DNA of 64,000 nt from Hexactinellida sp. DTS-2022 (lineage: Eukaryota; Porifera; Hexactinellida), in the NCBI GenBank assembly GCA_028753945.1, contig JAPNXP010000018.1, positions 1,736,001-1,800,000 of the forward strand, read 5' to 3'. Positions 10,591 through 25,500 of the stretch are shown one piece after another; within the stretch, counting starts at the first letter, position 1, and each line of letters opens with the position of its first letter. The position numbers were made by a program, and so were the translations under genes. The notes below the pieces were generated by a model, which was not told the DNA's origin, did no database searches, and saw nothing but the letters and a program-made list of their open reading frames with translations.

Positions 10591-13500
10591 ATGTCACAGA
10601 GCCAGGAGCTGGCGGGAGGAGCAGCTGCTCCCGAGCAGTTCAACATTGAATATCTTCTGTTCTGCCACACCTTCAGCCACACAGAGGACCACATCTCAGA
10701 AGAGGACCTGAAGATGGACATGGTCTCCTTTCCCTATCCCGTGTACATCACGGAGCTGAGGATCATCCCCATGGACCACCGGTCCCCTGAGGGCAAGGGC
10801 CATCAGATGGGACGGACACAGCCCAGTGAGTCGGAACTCACCATTTACGTGGACAACGTGTACAACCTACAGGCTGCTGTGTTTGAGACGTTTGGAGTCC
10901 TCAAGTACAACCCTAAGAACTTCATGCTCAAGGTACTGTCTATTTATAAGAGTATTTAGTCAGGTTGTGGGCGAAATATTATCTGAATTTCGTCTACAAC
11001 TTATTTTAATCCTAAGCGAGTTAGCTAATAACAATTTGATTGCTTCCCGGAACTGTGTCCCGGATACAATAAACATTGGATTTAACGGCATCGGATTTAG
11101 CGACAAATCGCTAACAACGACTTTTTTATCTTGCCCAGAGGTGCGTAGCAGTATTTGAAGCTACTTCGGATTTAGTGACATAACAGATATGATTACCTTT
11201 AGCCTGCCCAAACGAGTGTCGTTAAATCCAATGTTTACTGTAATATTGATAAAAAGCGCCGAATTAGTCAGAGACCACTAGTTTCAGTTTCAGTGGACAG
11301 GTTTTTAGATATGTTTGCTGGAAAAAAGGAATTTCAGACTTCCATCACAGGAATTTATTAGGTTTTGAGGGCGTAAGGTATTATCGAAAGATCGTCGCCA
11401 ATTTTGAATATTTAGGTATACATAGCTTCGTAATAAATGCTTGACTCAACGAGTTTAATATTTTCTCTAACACTAAATATCCAGAATAGTTTCCAATTTC
11501 ATTTTTGTACCGTAAGAGAAAAGGCGCTTCCTACCCACATTTATGCCATCGAAACCTAATAAATTCCGAGTTAGAAGAACTATTTTCTCTCTGGCAAATG
11601 TGAAATTTCTTTTTTGCAGGAAACACCGAAATTTGTCAAGTAACATATTTTGAAAACATGTGACTTGCTCATTTTATATCGATATTTTTTGCTCTTTTGG
11701 GACACAGTATCACGTCCCTTTGCTATAATTATAATTCGGATAGTTGTTTGGAATTCCATACTCACCATACCTATAGCAGCCGTGTACTGTTGCTTAGCTG
11801 CCTATTCTACAGGCCAACACACTGACAGCTGCCACCAAGCTGCTAGTGCACGGTATCTACACGAGCATAACTCTCTGTCTCTACGGATCTCCGGCGCAGC
11901 CTCCCGAGCAGGGAGCGGACCCTCCTCCCCTGCCGAAGCTCCTCCCGCCGCCTCCTCTGGAGTCCAAGCCCCCTCTGCCCGCCCCGCCAGCCGACCCGCC
12001 CTCCCTCCCCTCTCAGAAGAGGAAGTCGAAAGCGACGAAACAATCGACTCCTAGCAAGCCGGGCGGCCACCTCGCCCCCTCCGGCACTCCGGAGGATCTC
12101 TCGGGGAGTAAGCCCAAGCGCGCCAGAGCCGCTCGCGACGGGAAGAGAACTTCCGAGGAGTCTCATAGCGCTTCTGTGGAGAGAGTCAGCGACCTCTCTC
12201 TCATAAGGTAGCCAGCTTATCATTCTCTGCTTAGCCTCTGTTAGGTATACATACACAGTATCAGGTGCAATGTCCCTGGTTCGTATTTGAAGTATACCAG
12301 AAACGATAATATAGGTGCATATATTTGTCCGGATCTCATAAACTCTGGCTATAGCTAATATGTTGCTATTCCAAAGTGTCTGTTTCTGAATAGACTGTCT
12401 ATATACCTTGTACGTATGTAGTTTATTAATTCCAGGATTTTTCAAATATAAGGATAAATTTGTCAATTAAAACAATAAGCGCCGGGGCACTTTTCGGGCA
12501 AATACGGTACGTATCTTACAAAATATGTTGATTTTCCTATAAATTATCCATACATGACATATGCAGCATTTTGGGACTTAAATTTTAACCAATACAACCT
12601 TTGGCCCTTTGGTAAATCGTATGTTAGTTTACTATTCAATGAAAAACTTGTTAGTTTGTTACTTTTAAGTTTTAATGCACTTTTGAGCACTATTCGTACA
12701 GTAAAATTATGACCAGTTTATATGTGCATCCTATGGACAGGTCCGACATAGGAGAAGACGAGAGTACCCGAGACGAGCTCCTGGTCTCAGGAGAGACGCT
12801 GAATGAGTTGTCCGGACACTCATTCAATACAATGGAGGAAACCATGGATGACAGTAATGACCAGACAGAGCAGGAGCTCTTAATGGAGGATTCGTGGTCT
12901 ATGAGCTTCAACCCGTCTCACTGCCAATTCACGCCGCTTAAGTTCTCAAGAAACATATTCTCTTCCAAAGGAGAGGGTGCCGTCATTGGGACAGGTATTA
13001 ACGCATATAATTATAATACTATTTCTATTGTGTCACTAACGCTATATTGTCTGGAAAGTACAACTGATAAACTCAGATTTATTCTCTTAGTAAATGTGTT
13101 AATTCCAATAGATCAATAGTCCGCCCCTGTTTGAACAACTAGTTAATTATTGAGTGAGTTTATTCGAATATTGCTATACTCTAAAACTCTATTCTTTAAT
13201 TGATGAACTTGATAGTTGATACATGATAAAAGTACAAATACAAACCTGAATTTGTCATAACTATTGAATTTGGATTCTGTCTAAATACAATCAGCATTTT
13301 CCCTATATATTAATTATAAATATCGAATTTGGACTGTCATACATTGAATATGGATCAGGCTTGGACCGGGTCACGGGTCAACCGGGTCACAATATTCGCT
13401 AAAATTCCGGGTCACTACCGGGTCAACCGGGTCACTTAATTTGATTTGACCCGGTTCTTCACAGTAATGCTAATTAAATTTTATTGGTTTGTAGAATTAT

Positions 13501-16500
13501 AAAACTTAGAAAGATTCATCTAATATAGTAATGTGTTTAAGTGTTATGAGACATAGTACTTCAATTGAAACTTCTTTGGTATCGCTGGTCACAGTATACT
13601 TACTTACCGGGTCAATCGGGTCACCGGGTCAGAACTTACTGGGTCAACCAGGTCACTGGGTCATGAAATCATGACCTGGTCCAAGCCTGATATGGATACT
13701 ATATTACTATTTAACGTTTTTATTTTCTAATGAACATTATTTATTTCCCATTTTCTTTCCAATGAAATATATTGTAATTGGAGGCAAGAAATTAAAGAAA
13801 TTGATTTCCTTCGGTACCAATTTTCGCTATTCTATAGTCCCAGCCAGGTATATGGCAATTCTATTTACAACTAGTACCCACCAACTATCTGCTTGCACTG
13901 ATATTATTCTCAATTAGCATTCTATGTAACGATGCTGTGTTGTGTGTATACTAGTTGTTTTATCAATGTTGGTGCCTTTTATTGAATTTAATTAAATAAT
14001 ATACGTACAGACTCTTTGTGCCATTGATGAATGTCAGATTAGTTAACTTATTATGAATTATATAAGTTGTATTATTCGGATTATCTGTTGTATTAGCAGC
14101 CCCTTTATAATGTGCAGTAGCTAATAAGGCCACTTGTAGCACGCACTCATACATACCTGGTATTTAACCGCGGATTATCGAATTCCCCTATCTATTAGCT
14201 AGATTTCTCTAATTATTTAGACACCTCTCTCTCGTCTCGTCACCGCAGCTCCTCCCACGCAGCGGGCAGCTCAAAGTCCAAAGGCACCAACCGTCTCCGC
14301 GAGCTGACGCGCAGGTACCGGTCGCCTCCCACGAATGAGAAGTTTGTGGTTATCCTGGAGGACGTGGTGGCGATAATGTCCGGCGGACACGGGGCTGCCG
14401 AGGCGGGGGACTACGTCATACAGGTGCTGGTCACCTGGACAGAGAACTCTTTGGATCTGAGTAAGATCAAGAGCATGCCTCTCGCGGTTAATGTCCGCTT
14501 CCTGCGGGCCGGACTCAAGCTCTTCTCTCTGCTCGTCAGGTGCGGGGAGACAGCTGTTAACCTGATACTGCGGCATAACATGCTCAATCTGCTCATGTGC
14601 ATGGTGGAGAGCGACTTCAAGAGGCGAGTTAACTTTCTTATTATATCTATCTGCAGTCCTATTTACATAGTCGCAACACGACTCAATCGCTCAACTGTAT
14701 CTTTCTATGTTAATTTAACATCTGTGCTACTTGTAGCACCTTTCGGGCCCTGTGCGTTAGCTTCTGACCGGGTCCTAACTTTGTGACTCTTCAACGATCC
14801 CATACTAAAGTCATCCATATGCTATAATTACATTTTGATCAACCTTTAATAAAAATTACTAATAACTGATGTTTTTTTTTTTCACGAATTTTGTGTTTTA
14901 CAAACTAGATAATTTCTTTATCATCATTTCGTCCATAGCTCACGTTCAATGGTTATCGTTGCCAGATCAGCGAATCGCTCCTTAGATACATATACTGTTT
15001 GGAAATTGAGTTTAATTGTTATGAAGAACGATTTTTATGTAACTTCACAATTTAACTTAATCCATTCATAAACCAGTTCGTAGACGAAGTAACAACCACA
15101 CCAATTAAGATGAATCCCATAGTATTTTAGGGGACAAAATAATATTGGATGTCCATGCCCCGGGTCACGGGCTGAGCCAAATATAGACTGGATGAGGGCC
15201 CACCTGGCCAACCAGTCCGCACGTGCGGTAATCCGGCACGCTTGTAGTCATATTGGTGTTCTTGTTAGGGTCAACAGATATGTATTCATAACGCATAAAG
15301 CATACGGTTGACTATATTACTTTAGGCAATTTTTTTCTCTCATTAACCCTTAATTCCTGAAATGCAAAAGCGACTGATATACACTCTACTCCGCTTAATT
15401 GGACTTGTCCCAATTAAGCGGTTGTCCCGATTAACCGGTGCCTCAATTAAGCGGAGTCTGCTGTATGTGAATTTGTATAGAGTCACTGAAGAGTGACCAG
15501 GAAATTTTAATTTTGTAAACAATGTCGAATGACATTCCAATACTTACAGAGTAAGCTAATCACTGGGAGTAAATTAGTTCAATAATTCAATTAATTTTTA
15601 TACTGTCTGGAGCTTGTATGCAAAATCAAAGACTTGATTATACTATAATCGATAGATGCATTAGTAAATCCCACAATACCATTACTCCATGCAGTCCTAC
15701 CAGAAATATTATATATATTTGCTATGTACTCATTGCATTTGTTTATCTAGTGCTGGTTGCAAGAATCTAACACACTAGACGAACGTATATACCAAGAGTA
15801 TATTTGTTATACTATCCTTACTTGAGTCATTATTTAAATTTATTTACATTTATTTCATATCAATGAAATATAGCATATTTGAGAGATCCACGAATATATT
15901 TACCAAATCTTCCAACATTCGTATTAACCTTAATATGAGTGGGATATTATATTACCTAGATGTCGTTTATAATATAGTCAATTTAAGAATATATTCAGTG
16001 TGAAAATTAAACCATTACAGCAATTGAATTGCTACGTATAATGTAATGAACTAAGTTATAGTAATACTACTATGGTACTTACAAGCGCATACCATAAGTG
16101 AATTGCATACACGTCTTCCTTGCCTCAGCGCAGCTCTATCTGATAATACTTTCCTCACTGTATGAGCACGGATAAATCGGTCTTTGAGAGAACTCGTATA
16201 TTGAATCTGCACAGGAGTTATACTTCCTAACCATTTCTCCGAAGAGGTGCGGTCCTGACTTGGAGTTTTGCGGTTCTGCCCTCAGTGCTCTCAGCAGCTA
16301 GCAGCACTTCCTGAATCCTGAGAGGTTTTAACGAGGATGGGATGATGCGGGACGCCCCTATTATACCATTACTACTCACTGCTCGAGTTGCTATGTTATC
16401 TGTACTGGTATCTTCGTTTGCAGCAAATACCTTCGCGTGTATTAGTCAATCAATCCTTCAAATGACATCATACAGAGTTTCTGTCCAAGTATATTCCTCC

Positions 16501-19500
16501 ATACCCAAGCATAAAATGTCTATTATGGTCCTTTCTCGTTCTTTGGAGAATATCTTCTTACTTACTTACACTTGTACTCGGCTCCTTCTTCATTGCATTG
16601 CATTCAGTTTCATCTGTGTACCACATCTATCTATGTACATTAGATCCAGTTAATCAGAGATTGTATTAATGTAACGTGTTAGTTAATTTTAATCTCAAAA
16701 TATGAATAAAAAGATTCTTAGAACTTTCTAGAATTACCGGAGAAGGTAAAGTCTCCATGTCCACTACACTAGCTAGCTATAATATTGTTTCACTGTATTC
16801 TTACCATTAAAACTAAGCTTTATACTAATATACATACTACGTGCGTACGTTGAATAGTCTCTATACTGTCTATGGATCTGTTAAATCCGTGCTTGTTGCG
16901 AACGCGTGCACACCAGTACGTCCATTAACTGCAATATCTACGTTTGACATTAAGTAATCATGGAATCATGGATATGGATAACATAATAGATTTTTTTAAT
17001 GAAAAAAGCTACATGGCTGAATTGAGACAGCACAAATTTCACTGTTCAAACTTGCAGCTTGCTTCTGAGTAATAACATTTAGAATCGTGCTCTCTCTATG
17101 CTCCTGACTTTACATCCTTAGTTTCTAAATAAATAAATTAACCCATGGATAAATTTAATTGTTCATACACGTTACTAATAATATTCCCAATCAAATTCGT
17201 TTTCTAATACAGTCTTCAGTTGCCGGTTGAATGGCCTGTACAACTTGTGTAGAAATGCCCTATTTTCTGTGCTCGCCACCTCCATGCTATATTCAATCTC
17301 GTTGTAGAACACACTGGTTATCTTGCTCAGCTCAGCTTCATTCAGAGGCTGCAATCCCAGTTTAGCTATCAACTGAGATAAGTGGTAGCTGGGGTTTTTC
17401 CTGAAATTCTCTGATTTCCAGATTATGAAGTTTTCTCTTGGGAAGTACTCTAGCCACCTCTTCAGGTGCACGGAGTACAGCCCCTCATAGATCTGGTTCC
17501 TAGCAGGCTTGAATAGACATAAGTTTGATTCGTTCAGCAACTGTATAGCATCTAACCCATTGGATTTCAACACCTCTTCCCATTTATCCTTATCTTTTCT
17601 AAAACTGCTATTCACGTATTCCTGTAAGCTTGTCTCCCTGTTGGACTTTCTGCTATACCTCATGACGTAGGCAGAGACCAGCCTCTCGACCGGCTCCCTC
17701 AGCAGCACTACTATAGTCGGCTTAGTCCCACACAGAGCTCTCAGTCTGTAGGGAGCCATGCAGCTTGGCAGGTAGCTCACACTGGACTCTCCTGTCACCC
17801 GCCCGTCCCTCTCTCTGAAGTAATCCTGGTAATACTTCCAGCTCCTCTGGTGGAACTTGAAAGAGAAGTAATGGGTTTCTCCCACACTCTCGTTCTTGTC
17901 AAGTCCCTGTCCCATGAACCCTTGGTGCTGAGATACGTATCTGTAGAGTGAGGTGGTGCCTCCTTTCCTAGTGCCTACAATGAATAGCTCCGGACACTCA
18001 GCCTCAGTGCTGCTGCTTCGTAGTTTCTTAATGATGCTGCAATCAGTCCATCTGCTCTCGGCATTCTTGTAGAAGTATTGGTAGTTAGGGTAGGCTGGCA
18101 TGTCTGAAGGACAGTCAACTATTGATATTTCTTTAGGCTTAGATAACATTCTCTCGCCAAAACGAAATGCGAATAATAACATCATGAGCACTAATAGAAG
18201 CAGCATACATTTGATCCTTCTGTGTGGAGAGTTCATTTTCTTGGGATTCTTACTACGTCTCTCATATAACAAGAATACTTTTAACTTATTAGTCATGGAA
18301 TTTTACCAATTTTATACTAAACCTACGCTCCCTACTAAATTACTTACGGGGTAAATTGGGTCAAATTACATGTATCTCATAATTGTGGACCCTAAGTGTA
18401 AATTCATTGTAACTAACATCAATTTACGTGTAACAAATTTTGTTTAACTTTATACTTTGTTAACTATTCTCAACTGTGTTCATTCTTAATACAGCCTGGT
18501 GGGCCGTTCAAACGTTCCGTATACAGTGGTGTTCACCTAATAGCAAGTTCGCATATTAGCAGGCAAATTTCTTGCAAAATGCAACTTGCTATTACGCGAA
18601 CACAACTGTAATAGGTAAACAATTTGGTTATAAATTCAATCTTGTCAACTTGCCTATAAGTATAAATTGTTGTTATAAGTAATCACATAACTACTTTCTG
18701 AGAGTAAGATCGACGAATAATGCGACACCAAAGAGTTCATTTATAAAAGCATGAGCAAAGACAATTCAATCTTGGTAAAAGGTTGGACCGGAGCTGACCA
18801 TCTAGTGGTTGTTTTTAAATTGAAGGGCACATATACGCCCGCCGTCAGGATTCAATAAACACAAATTAGTGCGTTGGAGAAAACTTATTTATTAAAATGT
18901 CTGTTATTATTAGCTATTTCAACTATAACAACAAACATCTTATTTCCCAGTTGCAAATCCTATCCCACTTATGCATTTACACTTATAGCCGTCATAAGCT
19001 ACAATATTAGGAATCAGCATATTGTGCAAACAAACTAACAACAATAATCGAATTTTAAGAATACTAGCCCTTCGGTCTAGTCTCGGTCGCTGCTCGACGG
19101 ATTGCTCTCTCACAAAGTCCGCTTTACAGACTTTTTTTATGCGAGAGAGTGACTATGCGACACAATTAACGGCAGCTATGCGACCTTACCTCCCCCATTA
19201 AAGTAGGGCTGAAACGAATATTCGAAATGTAACGAACGAACCTTTTTATAAACGAACTAATCGTTCGTTTTGATGACTAAGCATTAAATCAAATTTAAGA
19301 CTCAAAATACAGTGGAAAATAGTTATTTGTTCATGTTACAATAGTTTAATCATAGTGGCAAAGTGTATTTTAGACTCAAGTTAGTTATTACAAAGGCTAG
19401 TTTAGCTAGAAATGTATATTGACGATCTCCCCAATCTAAACAAAAGTCATGTTGTTGTTGAAAAGTAGTAAACGAATATTCGTTTGGAAACGAACGAATA

Positions 19501-22500
19501 TTCGAGTATTCGGTATATCGTTTTAGCCTTAAATTAAAGACTCTTACTAAATTATTTAATTCCTGGCTACTAAATTATACGGCATTGATTCAGTTTGTAT
19601 GTTTTTATTTAGAGCCAAGGTTGGTGTAATCGACTAATTTCCTAACCCAAGATTAGCTTTCTGCATAATCAATAGTTTAATAACTGATGAAACTTATTAC
19701 ATTGATGATATCATACTGTTGGTATGACAATTGACTAAACTGATTGCCAAACTGGTTATCCATTATACTATGTACCTTCTTATAGGAAATTAACGCGAGT
19801 TGCTCCAATTCGCGTTAATTTCCTATAATTTATTACGAAATCATATTATTAGATGATTAAATCACCAAACCTCAATCATTTACAGTGAAGGACAGCAGTA
19901 GGCGTTTACATTTTTGTTATTAACTGGCGCAGATTAAAAGTGAGAATTTACAAAATTTAAGAAACATGCACTATGATATATATATATATTGTGATGAAAA
20001 TTGTGCGGACCAAATCAAGATTGTAAGAGCTGAATCACAATTCGTCTTACGTGACGTCATAAAACCACTAACGTTTTACGTCTGTCTGATTGTAGGTTTT
20101 CTTGTTATCTAAAATTTTTGGCGAAGTAGATGGAAACTGAAGAGTTTTCCCAAATATTTTATTTTATTTGTCATAATCTCGTTATTTTGGAAAACTAATA
20201 AATCCTTGTTCGCTTGTAAAATGCTCCCCCCTTGCATGCTAATTTCAGATTTCTAGAGCATATGATATCTCTTATTAATTTTTGACAAACAAGCAAACTG
20301 ACAGCTGTTTTAGTGTGCTTACTCTAGCAATATATATAGTATTTGTTATAGGATATACCTTATTATACGAAATTAGCGCGCCATGAAATTAATACGACGG
20401 AAATTAACGCTCCATGAAACTAACGCGAATTGGAGCAATTCGCGTTAATTATGTGGCGCGTTAATTTCCTATAATAAGGTAGTTTTGTACTAGTATAATA
20501 TTCCACTTCTAAACTTGTTCTGATGTTTGTCGGCCAGCCCCATTGAGCAGCCTGACTAAACCATTGATGACAGAGATATGAAATTTATACAGGAAATAAA
20601 TAATTTCCTTGAGATGTGCACCTCTATTTATCAATTTCGTCTTAGTTCCATAATTATGTAGCAATTTGTGTATAAGATATCTTCTTTTTTACTTAATAAA
20701 ACTTATACATTATCTAAATAACCTATACGATTCAGAAAACAATTAAAAGTTTGGTTGCCCAGGACGCTTAGCCTTCAATGAAAAATTCTATCGAGCAACC
20801 GAAGAAAAACTCCATCTCGTCTGACAGGGGCTGTTAAACATTGCCGTAGGAACACTTTATGATTGGAGACCATTAGAGACACTAAATTATTTTCGACTAT
20901 AAACCATCTCCAACATCTTTGGTACACTAGTTTTAAACCCTAATGCTAATCCATTATATATTAATGTTAATGGCAAGTCAAAAATGACCATAATTATGCT
21001 GCACTTAAAGATTCAAAACACGATTCATTAAGATTAATACAGTAGCACGCCAACATTTATTGGTGTGGCATAGTGACGTCACCATATTTATTATAAACAG
21101 ACATGAATCTTTTGTATTTTAAACGCTCTTACTCTATGTTTTAAGTTACTCGACTAAGGGAATACCAAAAATACAAAATACTAATAAAATTTAGTGTTAT
21201 TGAAGTATTTATTGAAGCGTAGCAAAAGTGCTACATGCTAAAGAATCTAATGGTTACAAATAAATTATATTATAATGGTACCGAACAGTTTGGCGGTGGC
21301 AGCTGCGCCTATGCCACACCTGTAGCAGTTGTGTTTACCAATACCATTATGCCGCTTCTATAGTTGTCGATGACTTAAATGTGGGCTCCGAATATTTGTG
21401 TGGTCCTCTAAAATTATTGGTGCGGCCAAGGCCGCACCTACTCCTACGACCCTGTAGTATGTTTGTTGATAAATATATAAATGAATATAGTAATTCTCAG
21501 GTACAAGTTTATTGTGAAATATTCAGTTTAGTTTGGTAAGATATTTTGCTTAGTTTCAATAGAAACTATGCAAAGCATAACCTAAGATTAGTGAATAAGC
21601 CCCTGTTATTAGCTTTAATACTTTTCCTTGGACTCCCAGTGGGCGTTGTGCCCCCATCAGGATATATGGTCATTTGTAACATTCAGTATCTAAACAAATT
21701 ATTAAGTTTAGTTCTTATAATGGGAATCTTGCTTCTATTCCATTTTACTATGATATATAGTTCAATCAAGATCCGCTGCATCGACTGCATGTCTCAGCTG
21801 ATCGAGTACCCTCAGGCTATGGACTTGTTTATCGGTACTCAGTCGGGAGAGGAGCAAGATCGCCCCAAGTCTAGAAACCATTTCACTTTCTATCAGCGCT
21901 TCATGAGGTTCCTGTTGCGGGGCACTAAGATGTCTCTGGAGTATGTCATCAGGGAATTAATTGCTAAGTGCCACCTCTACGAGCTGCTTGTAGCGCTGCA
22001 GGTGAGTTCACGTCTTTAGAAATATTGGGAGTCTACGTGTTTATTTAAGTACATGTTTAGTTTGATTAATTATGTAGTAGGTCAGTTTGCAAGAATTCTA
22101 TATACAGTAAACTCGCGTCATAAGGAAACGGATATAACGAAACACTCACTTTAATATAGTAGTATTAAAATATAATACAAAACTATTATATTTGATTTTA
22201 TGACGAAGTCTCTAAGGGTATCCCTTTGACCTCGTTATAGCAGGTGTTCACTACATATTCACATTTACTTTAGAATTGCGTTGAAGAGATAATCTCCAGC
22301 CACAGCGTTCTCGCGCAGGAAGAGAGCACGAGCGGGCTGTGGCCGGCCGCTGCCTCCCCCAAGGCTGCCAAGGACGGCTCAGGAGCCTTCCCGTCTCCCT
22401 GCAAGGCGGAGACTCACGGCTCTGCTGCGGACACGACCGACACAGCCCCGAGCGGCTGCAAGACGGAGCAGACCGAGAGGGACGACCTGGACGACGTGCT

Positions 22501-25500
22501 GTGGGGGGGCGTGGAGGGCGGAGTGCGCATGGAGATGGAGTGCATGGACGACAGCTTCACGAAGGAGCTGCTGGAGTTCCAGCTGGAGGAGACGGAGACC
22601 AAGTCCGAGAACAAGAGAATAGCCTACATAGGGGACGCTCTGGCTGAGAAGCTGGTCCGCTACGTCAAGAAGCTGTGCAAGCAGCTAGAGGCCTGCAGCG
22701 ACATTCTGGACACGTTCCCTCCCGCTCTCCAGCAGACTCCCTACAAGGTAGGAGACTATTTATACTGTGTAGGATGTAGCAGCAGCTGTGTTTCTCTAGG
22801 AGACAGACCCTCGCAGCAAGCTACGCTACCGTCTGTCCAACCTAGTCAAGTTGCTTCGGGGAAGACGGTTCCTGCAGTGCGTGCTGATCCTGCTGATGTG
22901 CCAGAACTCCCAGTTCAGCGCCAGACTCTTCCACTCCCTGCGCGACCTGCTGTTCCTGCTGGTCCGCAGCCAGACCGGCATGCTCTACATGCTGGAGGAG
23001 GCGGACTGCACTAACACCATCATACGGCTGCTAGTGCCCACCGAGACCTCTTCCCACCAGATATTCCTACCGGTAGCCGAGTTCTCCGCCGACAGCAAGA
23101 CGGACGCGTGCTCCCCCGACAACCTGGGATATCTGATATTCTACCATCTGCAGGTCTGATATAAACATGGATTGTACTGTAGAGATTAAGGTTGTACCAT
23201 ATACAGTAGAACCTTGTTAGTAGGAACTGACCAAGGGACAGTAAAATGCGTTCGACTTGTCCGGAATTCGTATTAGCCAATATCATTTGTACTGAAAAGT
23301 ATTTGAAGGGGACTAACAAGATTATATTGTAGTAGTGTAGTAGCATTACTAGCATAGTAGTACAGTGTTGATAGCAAGTCGCATTTTGCACGAAATTTGG
23401 TTGCTAATAGGAAAACTATTGTGGGAACAAGATTAACATTAAATGCTCGCATGAGGGCTGAAAATAACTTTATATTAGAGCAATATTGTACGTATTAGAG
23501 CAATTGCAATTAGGCGAACCATAGGCTATGGGCGAACATAACTGTAATTCTCTATATTATTAAGTTTATTGGAGACAAGCCAGCTGTAAGGTATCTAATC
23601 TCTGACGTAATACCTACTTCACAGGTGCTGCAGCTGGTCGATGAGCTGCGAGGGCTGTCCCTAGACCTGCACAGGGACGGGCTGATAGAGAACAACTACC
23701 TGGAGAGCGAGTGCTTCCGTATCCTCCATCTCCTCTACACTATAACGATCACACCTCTTGGCAAGCACACCGTGGTGCACGTGCTCTCGCTGGAAGACAA
23801 CATCCTGCCCCTCCTCAAGCTGGTGGACCCGCCCCGGGAGGAGCGCAACAAGTCGTACAACGTCCAGAACATCCTCTCTCCCTCCGCGCAGTACGTCATC
23901 CTGCTGCTGAAGACGCTGCTGCAGCTCTCGCAGAGCGTGGCCTTCGTGTTCCGCAACCTGGAGGCGGTGGTGCGACTGGTGGAGGCGCTGAAGGAGTGCG
24001 AGTACGGGACCCTGGGGCTGCTGCACTGGATCGAGATATTCAAGCTGTTCGATAAGAAGGACGTGCCCCAGGAGGACAAGATCGGGCGGGTTATCAAGGA
24101 GATTGAGCTGTCAATGGACAACTTTACTCTCTCGCATTTCGTAGAGTTTGAGCCAACTCTGCTTACGAACCTTAGAATACTGTCTCACCACTTGAGAGGC
24201 GTTCATAGCAAGGACAGTGCCATTGCTCTGGACTCCACTATAACGATTAACTATATTGTCAGCTCCAACGGCGTGTACATCCTCACTCAACTGCTGCACA
24301 AGGTGACAGACATCCTGCTGCCTCTCTGGAGACACGGACTGATACTCAAGCCTTCTGAGACGCACACGCTCCTCTCACTCACCGGAAACTCCGTGTACAT
24401 CCTTAAGCTGGTGCTGGCAGAGCTCCTCTCCGTGGAGGGCATGAGCTACAACAACTGTCTGCTGCTCAGCTCTCTGTTCACGCTCTACTGCCTGGTCTCT
24501 CCGCAGAGGGCCTTCCTCTCGGACTCGGCCTGCGTGCGGCAGATAGCTGTGCAGATCAGTGGGGACATTGTTGAGATCTGCTCTGCGTTCCTCAGGAACA
24601 AAGTGGTAACCCTGCAGCCAGCTGAGGAGGATCAGAAGATGGATACAGAGCAGACCGAGAAGGTTAGTGCACTGTTACTTGAGATCTGGCGCAGGTGCTC
24701 ATGAATGCACACAACAGTGTTATTAAGGATGATCCGTGTCTTTGACACTTATTACTAACACCAAATTATCTAAATTAGTTTGCAGGACATTGTTCTACAC
24801 CTCAGGTAGTCCTGCACTGGGATATATATTTATTATTTACTAATTCATTTCTTACAAATATTGTTAAGACACCCGTACTCTCACAGGACACCAGCTCTGC
24901 GAAAGAGTCCGAGGAGAGCACCAGCCCGTGGTCCTTTCTCCTGAGCGAGCTGTTCGAGTTCACCCTCTCGGCGCCGCAGTTCTTCACGGGGGGCACGCTG
25001 CTGCTCTCGGAGCTGCTGCCCATCCCCCTGCCCGTGTTCACGGCGGAGGAGATGACCTCTCCTCGCATCGCAGAGTGCATGAGGCGAATGCGGGAGGACT
25101 GGAGCGTCCAGATGTCCGCGTTCTCTGGCGAGTGCAAGGCCCTCATCCGGTCCACCGCCGGGACCAGCTGTCCGGAAATGCACTCCTACATTTGGAAGTG
25201 TGCCTGTCAGATCGGAGACCTCTCTGCCAGTCTCGCAATCGCTATCACCAACCAGCTGAAGGAGCTGCTCTGCTCCCAGCTGGAGGAGGACTCGCTCAGG
25301 AAAGAGCCCGATAAGAGGTGAGACTGTTATACGGTCTACTATGCTTGCTAATTAGTAGGGGAATAGGATTGTAGTTGAGCAAGTAACTAATGCATTATGA
25401 AACTTTTTGAAACATTTGGCTGCAGACTAGTATAATTAATTAATTACGCAACCAGTCTATACACCTTATTACTTTTATAATTATCGGGATCAAGTACGCT

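Larger units (their letters stand above)
18297..21760. other. VIRMA intron 4, 3' part
   Basis: Transposon-filled intron: pogo-like 18534-18608, hairpin repeat 19073-19196, hAT MITE 19204-19531, palindromic MITEs 19773-19832 and 20356-20481, and a degenerate copy of the inverted-duplication arm at about 20010-20345 (ACGTGACGTCATAAA). The frame 21546-22019 is VIRMA exon 5 read back into intron. Confidence 0.6.

Noticed and set aside
11843-12466. 207-codon minus-strand open frame
   Set aside because: It lies antisense to VIRMA exon 2; the GC-rich, arginine-heavy product (RRRLRR-type) is a shadow of the proline-rich coding strand.
16342-16653. 103-codon frame in VIRMA intron 4
   Set aside because: Hydrophobic at first sight but without start context, domain or homology I recognise; probably chance.
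24802-25183. Minus-strand frames over VIRMA exon 9
   Set aside because: Shadows of a strongly conserved plus-strand coding exon.
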